DNA of 64,000 nt, taken from Paramagnetospirillum marisnigri (GTDB lineage: Bacteria; Pseudomonadota; Alphaproteobacteria; Rhodospirillales; Magnetospirillaceae). The position numbers were made by a program, and so were the translations under genes. This document shows, in pieces, positions 63,410 through 64,000 of the stretch. The stretch is taken from assembly GCF_001650715.1 (NCBI RefSeq), contig NZ_LWQT01000055.1:216791-280790 (forward strand), read 5' to 3'. Position 1 is the stretch's first letter, and the number at the start of each line of letters is the position of its first letter. Under the pieces are notes generated by a model. That model did no database searches, had not been told where the DNA came from, and was given only the letters and a program-made list of their open reading frames with translations.

Positions 63410-63659
63410 CAGGCATGTTTTCGCCATGTCGGCACACGCATCTCCGCGCAGCGTAAGCTGGCGGCAGAGGCGCGCAACCCGTTGGTATCTGACCGCTGTA
63501 CCCCCGGCAACTGCCACTCGGCTGGAGCGTCCGCTATGGCCCAGTTGTGCCACAAACCGTCATTTACTTGCCCTGTTGGGGGCTGTCGGCTTTTGGCATG
63601 GGCGGTAACAGCTGATGTGCTAGTCTAAATCCGTATGGCTGTCTGCCATTTGGGGAAGA

Positions 63660-64000
63660 ATGATGCCTATACTTCTGATCGTGCTGTCGGCTTGTGGCTT
63701 CTTTGCCATCATGGTTGGCGTGTCCAAACTGGCTGATCGAACCAAGGCGAAGCCAGCCGCCAAGGGTGGCCGAACCATAAACTTTCAGGGCATCGATGAT
63801 GCAGGAAAGCTGACCCGACAGAAGGCCGATCTTGAAGCCCGGGTAAAGGCTCTGACTGCCAAGGAGGCATCCCTGATCGCGTCCGTGGAGGAATACGAGC
63901 GCGTCATCGATACCCGCAGGGCTGCGAAGCTGGCTGCCGAGCAAGACGAAATCAATGCCGCCATTGCGGCTAGGAGCGCGGTTGAGGCGCGAGTTCACCA
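63660..64000 (+). CDS. Membrane-anchored coiled-coil protein (3' end outside the window)
   Basis: The frame is open from ATG 63660 (GGGGA upstream) to the window edge. It has one N-terminal hydrophobic helix (MPILLIVLSACGFFAIMVG), a short linker with Lys/Ala, then a long charged helix (KADLEARVKALTAKEASL) typical of coiled coils. No family recognised. An overlapping minus-strand frame has no supporting features. The gap 63410-63659 shows no gene. Confidence 0.6.
   Translation, partial: MMPILLIVLSACGFFAIMVGVSKLADRTKAKPAAKGGRTINFQGIDDAGKLTRQKADLEARVKALTAKEASLIASVEEYERVIDTRRAAKLAAEQDEINAAIAARSAVEARVH

Larger units (their letters stand above)
61694..64000. mobile_element. Integrative element in comM (right end outside the window)
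   Basis: A large serine recombinase gene starts 88 bp from the comM break, as usual for elements that carry their recombinase next to one att site. The second gene (63660 onward) and the right att half are cut by the window edge. comM is a known insertion hotspot in other bacteria. Confidence 0.85.

Noticed and set aside
1..64000. CRISPR arrays, retrons or diversity-generating retroelements
   Set aside because: No regularly spaced identical repeats, cas genes or reverse transcriptase motifs were seen on either strand.

Overview
The window is a GC-rich alphaproteobacterial chromosome segment, most like a Magnetospirillum-type member of the Rhodospirillales. This is inferred from the gene order, the bacteriohemerythrin and two-component content, and the alphaproteobacterial origin neighbourhood; no marker gene fixes the species. 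The backbone is the origin-proximal part of the chromosome. A probable oriC lies between hemE and ppsR (44347-44741). The partition and tRNA-modification operon (mnmE-mnmG-rsmG-parA-parB) lies about 10-14 kb to its left, with two perfect parS sites and one near-perfect one. rho, hemJ-hemH-hemE and ppsR-maf-aroE-coaE-dnaQ-secB surround the origin.

Layout. 1-9.7 kb is core: a 5'-cut ammonium transporter, an aminotransferase, ftsK, lolA, a ubiH-like hydroxylase, then a minus-strand group (ybaK, DUF971, Trm112-like, LON-domain, cnoX). 9.73 kb holds tRNA-Gly(GCC). 9.76-23.9 kb is a 14.1-kb integrative element bounded by a 52-bp perfect direct repeat of the tRNA 3' end. It carries a tyrosine integrase broken by an in-frame amber codon, two extra decayed copies of the integrase promoter and first codons separated by cargo genes (a receiver protein and a LemA-family membrane protein), a prim-pol/helicase replication module, a serine recombinase, a bacteriohemerythrin, a sensor kinase and many small AT-rich genes of unknown role. 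23.9-61.7 kb returns to core: a TPR/GT41 glycosyltransferase, a second sensor kinase whose N-terminal sensor is paralogous to the one on the island, ychJ, parAB-rsmG-mnmG-mnmE, a DUF255 protein, ogt, a quinone reductase, methylmalonyl-CoA decarboxylase, rho, the haem genes, oriC, secB, mltA, hslUV and hisBHAFE-hinT. At 61.7 kb comM is cut at its Walker A region by a second element with a large serine recombinase, which runs off the right edge.

How the genes fit together. Most core genes are packed into operons with 4-nt ATGA overlaps. Two copies of a 62-bp double-hairpin element lie between convergent gene pairs, and two other dispersed repeats lie in short gaps. The island adds signalling and O2/redox-type cargo to an origin-proximal site. 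It looks fixed in place, because its integrase is interrupted, but it keeps the marks of repeated rearrangement at gene 5' ends, which is the least explained structure in the window.
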